34,095 nucleotides of DNA from an uncultured Lachnospiraceae bacterium (lineage in GTDB: Bacteria > Bacillota > Clostridia > Lachnospirales > Lachnospiraceae): contig URRW01000027.1 of the NCBI GenBank assembly GCA_900550285.1, forward strand, positions 1 to 34,095, read 5' to 3'. Below the pieces are notes generated by a model. The model ran no database searches, was not told the origin of the DNA, and saw nothing but the letters and a program-made list of their open reading frames with translations. Position numbers and translations under genes: made by a program. Below are positions 32,419-34,095 of this stretch, in pieces; the first letter of the stretch is position 1, and the number at the start of each line of letters is the position of its first letter.

Positions 32419-34095
32419 TCACAAAGCGTCCGTCCGGTAATACTGCGCCTGTGCGTTCCACAGCCTGCGGTAAAGCCCGTCCGCCAAAAGAAGCCCTTCG
32501 TGCGTGCCCTGCTCCCGCAGCCTTCCGCCCTCAAATACAAAGATCCGGTCGCAGAACCGGCAGCTGGACAGCCGGTGGGAAATATAGATTGCCCCTTTGT
32601 TTTCGATAAAGCGGTTCATCCGCTGGTAAATGTCCGCCTCCGCCACGGGATCCAGCGCCGCCGTCGGCTCGTCCATCACTGCAAAGGGCGCGTCCTTATA
32701 CAAACACCGGGCAATCGCAACCTTCTGGCTTTCGCCGCCGGACAGTTCCACCCCATCGTCGGAAAAATTTTTGAAAAGCTGGGTATGCAGCCCGTCCTTC
32801 AAGGTACTCAGCCGTTCCCCAAAACCTGCGTTTTCCAGCGCCTGTACCGCCTTTTGTTCCGGATAGTCGCTCTCTGCCGCCACATTTTCCCCCAGCTCAA
32901 AGGCAAAGATCCGGTAATCCTGAAATACCGCCGAAAACAGCGCCAGATATTCGTCGTAACGGTACTGCCGGATGTCCGTGCCGTTTAACAAAATCTCTCC
33001 CTCCTGCGGGTCGTAAAGCCTGCACAAAAGCTTGATAAACGTAGATTTCCCGGAGCCGTTGCGCCCCACCGCCGCGATCTTTTCGCCCTTTCCAAAGCGG
33101 CAGCTCACATCCTGCAGGCTGGGCGCATCCGCTCCCGGATAGGTAAAGGTCACATGCTTAAATTCAAACACATAATTTTCCCGGATCTGTTCCGTCACGG
33201 GAAGCGCTGCGCCTTCCGTCCGGTTCGGCATATCCTGATAGGAAAAATAATCCTCCATATACTGGACGTTCTGCGCCATCTCCCGCACCGTCTGCACCAG
33301 CCCCGAAACGCCGTCGCCAAACTGGGATACGCTCTGCACATATTTCAACAGGTTTCCCACGTCAAACGCGCTGCACACCGCCTTTAAGCCCACAAACAGA
33401 TAAACGGACAGATGAAACAGCCGTGCCCAGAATACGGATCTTACCGAAAGGCTGCGGCAGCGCGCCTTCGTCTCTTCCTGCAGCGCAGTCATCCTGCTTC
33501 CCGCCGCCTTAAAATGCCCCAGAAGCCTGTTTTGCAGCCCGAACGTCCGGATGTCCTTCCCCCGCCGGTATTCGGCAAAGCAGGTGCGCACCAGCTCGTT
33601 TGTTTCATTCAGATAAGGCTCTCTGTCGCGGGTAAGCTGATACTCCATCTTCTGTGTCCGAAACGCCGACCGGATCCCATAGGCGCAGGACAGCGCAAAC
33701 AGCGCCCCAAACAGGACCGGAAACGACCAGTGGTTTAAAAATGCCGGCAGACGCCCGACGCCCTTTGCCCGCGCCGCAAAAAATTCTGCTGTTACCGCCA
33801 GGGAGATCCCGATCGTCATAATGCTTCCAAGCAGCTTCGTAAACTGCGTCATCATCGCCACCATGCCGTGATCGAACTGCCAGTTTGCGATCGTTTTCTG
33901 CTTTCCGTGGATGTCCGGGTCACACAGCATGCTGTAATCCATCCGCCACGCCTTATCCGCCACCGTTTCATCCAGATGCTGCATCAGGATATACTGCTGG
34001 ACATTTAAAAACTGCTCGCACAGCGACAAAAGCAGATCGCCCAAAAGCTGACATCCCCCGAAAAGCACCGTCAGAAACACAAGCTGCCCAAGGCT
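32419..34095 (-). CDS. ABC exporter, membrane plus ATPase domains (partial at 5' end)
   Basis: Fused half-transporter of ABCB/bacteriocin-exporter type. The visible part (about 558 residues) has a membrane domain of several helices, then the ATPase with Walker A GRNGSGKST, Q-loop VFQDYRIFAFE, signature LSGGESQKVAIARC, Walker B FAVMDEPTAALDP and the switch His in YISHRLSS. The frame is open to the window edge, and the first in-frame start candidate (GTG at 34080) is probably internal, so the N terminus is outside. It cannot be seen whether it had a peptidase domain. It ends 121 nt before scfA on the same strand. Substrate unknown. Confidence 0.9.
   Translation of the reverse strand, partial: SLGQLVFLTVLFGGCQLLGDLLLSLCEQFLNVQQYILMQHLDETVADKAWRMDYSMLCDPDIHGKQKTIANWQFDHGMVAMMTQFTKLLGSIMTIGISLAVTAEFFAARAKGVGRLPAFLNHWSFPVLFGALFALSCAYGIRSAFRTQKMEYQLTRDREPYLNETNELVRTCFAEYRRGKDIRTFGLQNRLLGHFKAAGSRMTALQEETKARCRSLSVRSVFWARLFHLSVYLFVGLKAVCSAFDVGNLLKYVQSVSQFGDGVSGLVQTVREMAQNVQYMEDYFSYQDMPNRTEGAALPVTEQIRENYVFEFKHVTFTYPGADAPSLQDVSCRFGKGEKIAAVGRNGSGKSTFIKLLCRLYDPQEGEILLNGTDIRQYRYDEYLALFSAVFQDYRIFAFELGENVAAESDYPEQKAVQALENAGFGERLSTLKDGLHTQLFKNFSDDGVELSGGESQKVAIARCLYKDAPFAVMDEPTAALDPVAEADIYQRMNRFIENKGAIYISHRLSSCRFCDRIFVFEGGRLREQGTHEGLLLADGLYRRLWNAQAQYYRTDAL

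Noticed and set aside
1..34095. Mobile elements or recent horizontal transfer
   Set aside because: No transposase, integrase, tRNA-flanking repeat or phage gene is visible, and gene order is largely housekeeping.

Overview
The window reads as a chromosomal segment of a Gram-positive anaerobe of the class Clostridia, most likely a Lachnospiraceae-type gut bacterium. This is inferred from gene content and order: plsX-acpP-rnc-smc-ftsY, a zinc-type L32, a perfect CIRCE operator, a fused SecDF, a DUF5685/J-protein operon and a six-cysteine (SCIFF) ranthipeptide locus. No species is claimed. Nearly every gene is on the minus strand, so the window is best read from right to left. GC looks moderately high by eye; it was not computed. 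I see no insertion sequence, phage gene, rRNA, tRNA or CRISPR array.

Layout from high to low coordinates. (1) 32.4-34.1 kb: an ABC exporter gene cut by the window edge. (2) 26.4-32.4 kb: the SCIFF peptide gene scfA (47 aa), its radical-SAM maturase scfB, a fused secDF and recJ, closed by a strong terminator. (3) 22.0-26.3 kb: a surface-polysaccharide operon of a large GT-C-like membrane protein, an acyltransferase-3 and an exported SH3b-SGNH esterase. (4) 21.5-22.0 kb: tmRNA (ssrA) with a consensus promoter and its own terminator, then a DUF368 (PopT-type) membrane protein. (5) 15.7-20.6 kb: a zinc-ribbon membrane protein, a DUF5685 protein, a J-domain protein with a glycine/tyrosine-rich linker and cysteine-rich tail, a flavodoxin-like protein, and an OmpR-type two-component system. 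(6) 12.7-15.6 kb: efp, then groES-groEL under CIRCE control. (7) 7.6-12.6 kb: pta, ackA, then an MBOAT O-acyltransferase and its SGNH partner. (8) 0-7.5 kb: yceD-rpmF, then the plsX-acpP-rnc-smc-ftsY operon for lipid synthesis, RNA processing, chromosome structure and membrane targeting.

Functional links. Two separate acyltransferase-plus-SGNH pairs (MBOAT type and AT3 type) suggest two surface O-acetylation pathways. One lies directly downstream of ackA, so acetyl metabolism and cell-envelope acetylation may share a transcript. SecDF, EF-P, tmRNA, GroESL, the J-protein and FtsY together form a large protein synthesis, folding and export content.

The least understood parts are the DUF5685/J-protein/zinc-ribbon operon and the regulation of the ranthipeptide locus. 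The DUF5685 protein carries two acidic motifs that, by eye, resemble those of squalene/phytoene synthases. All assignments come from reading the sequence and from family knowledge; no database search was run.
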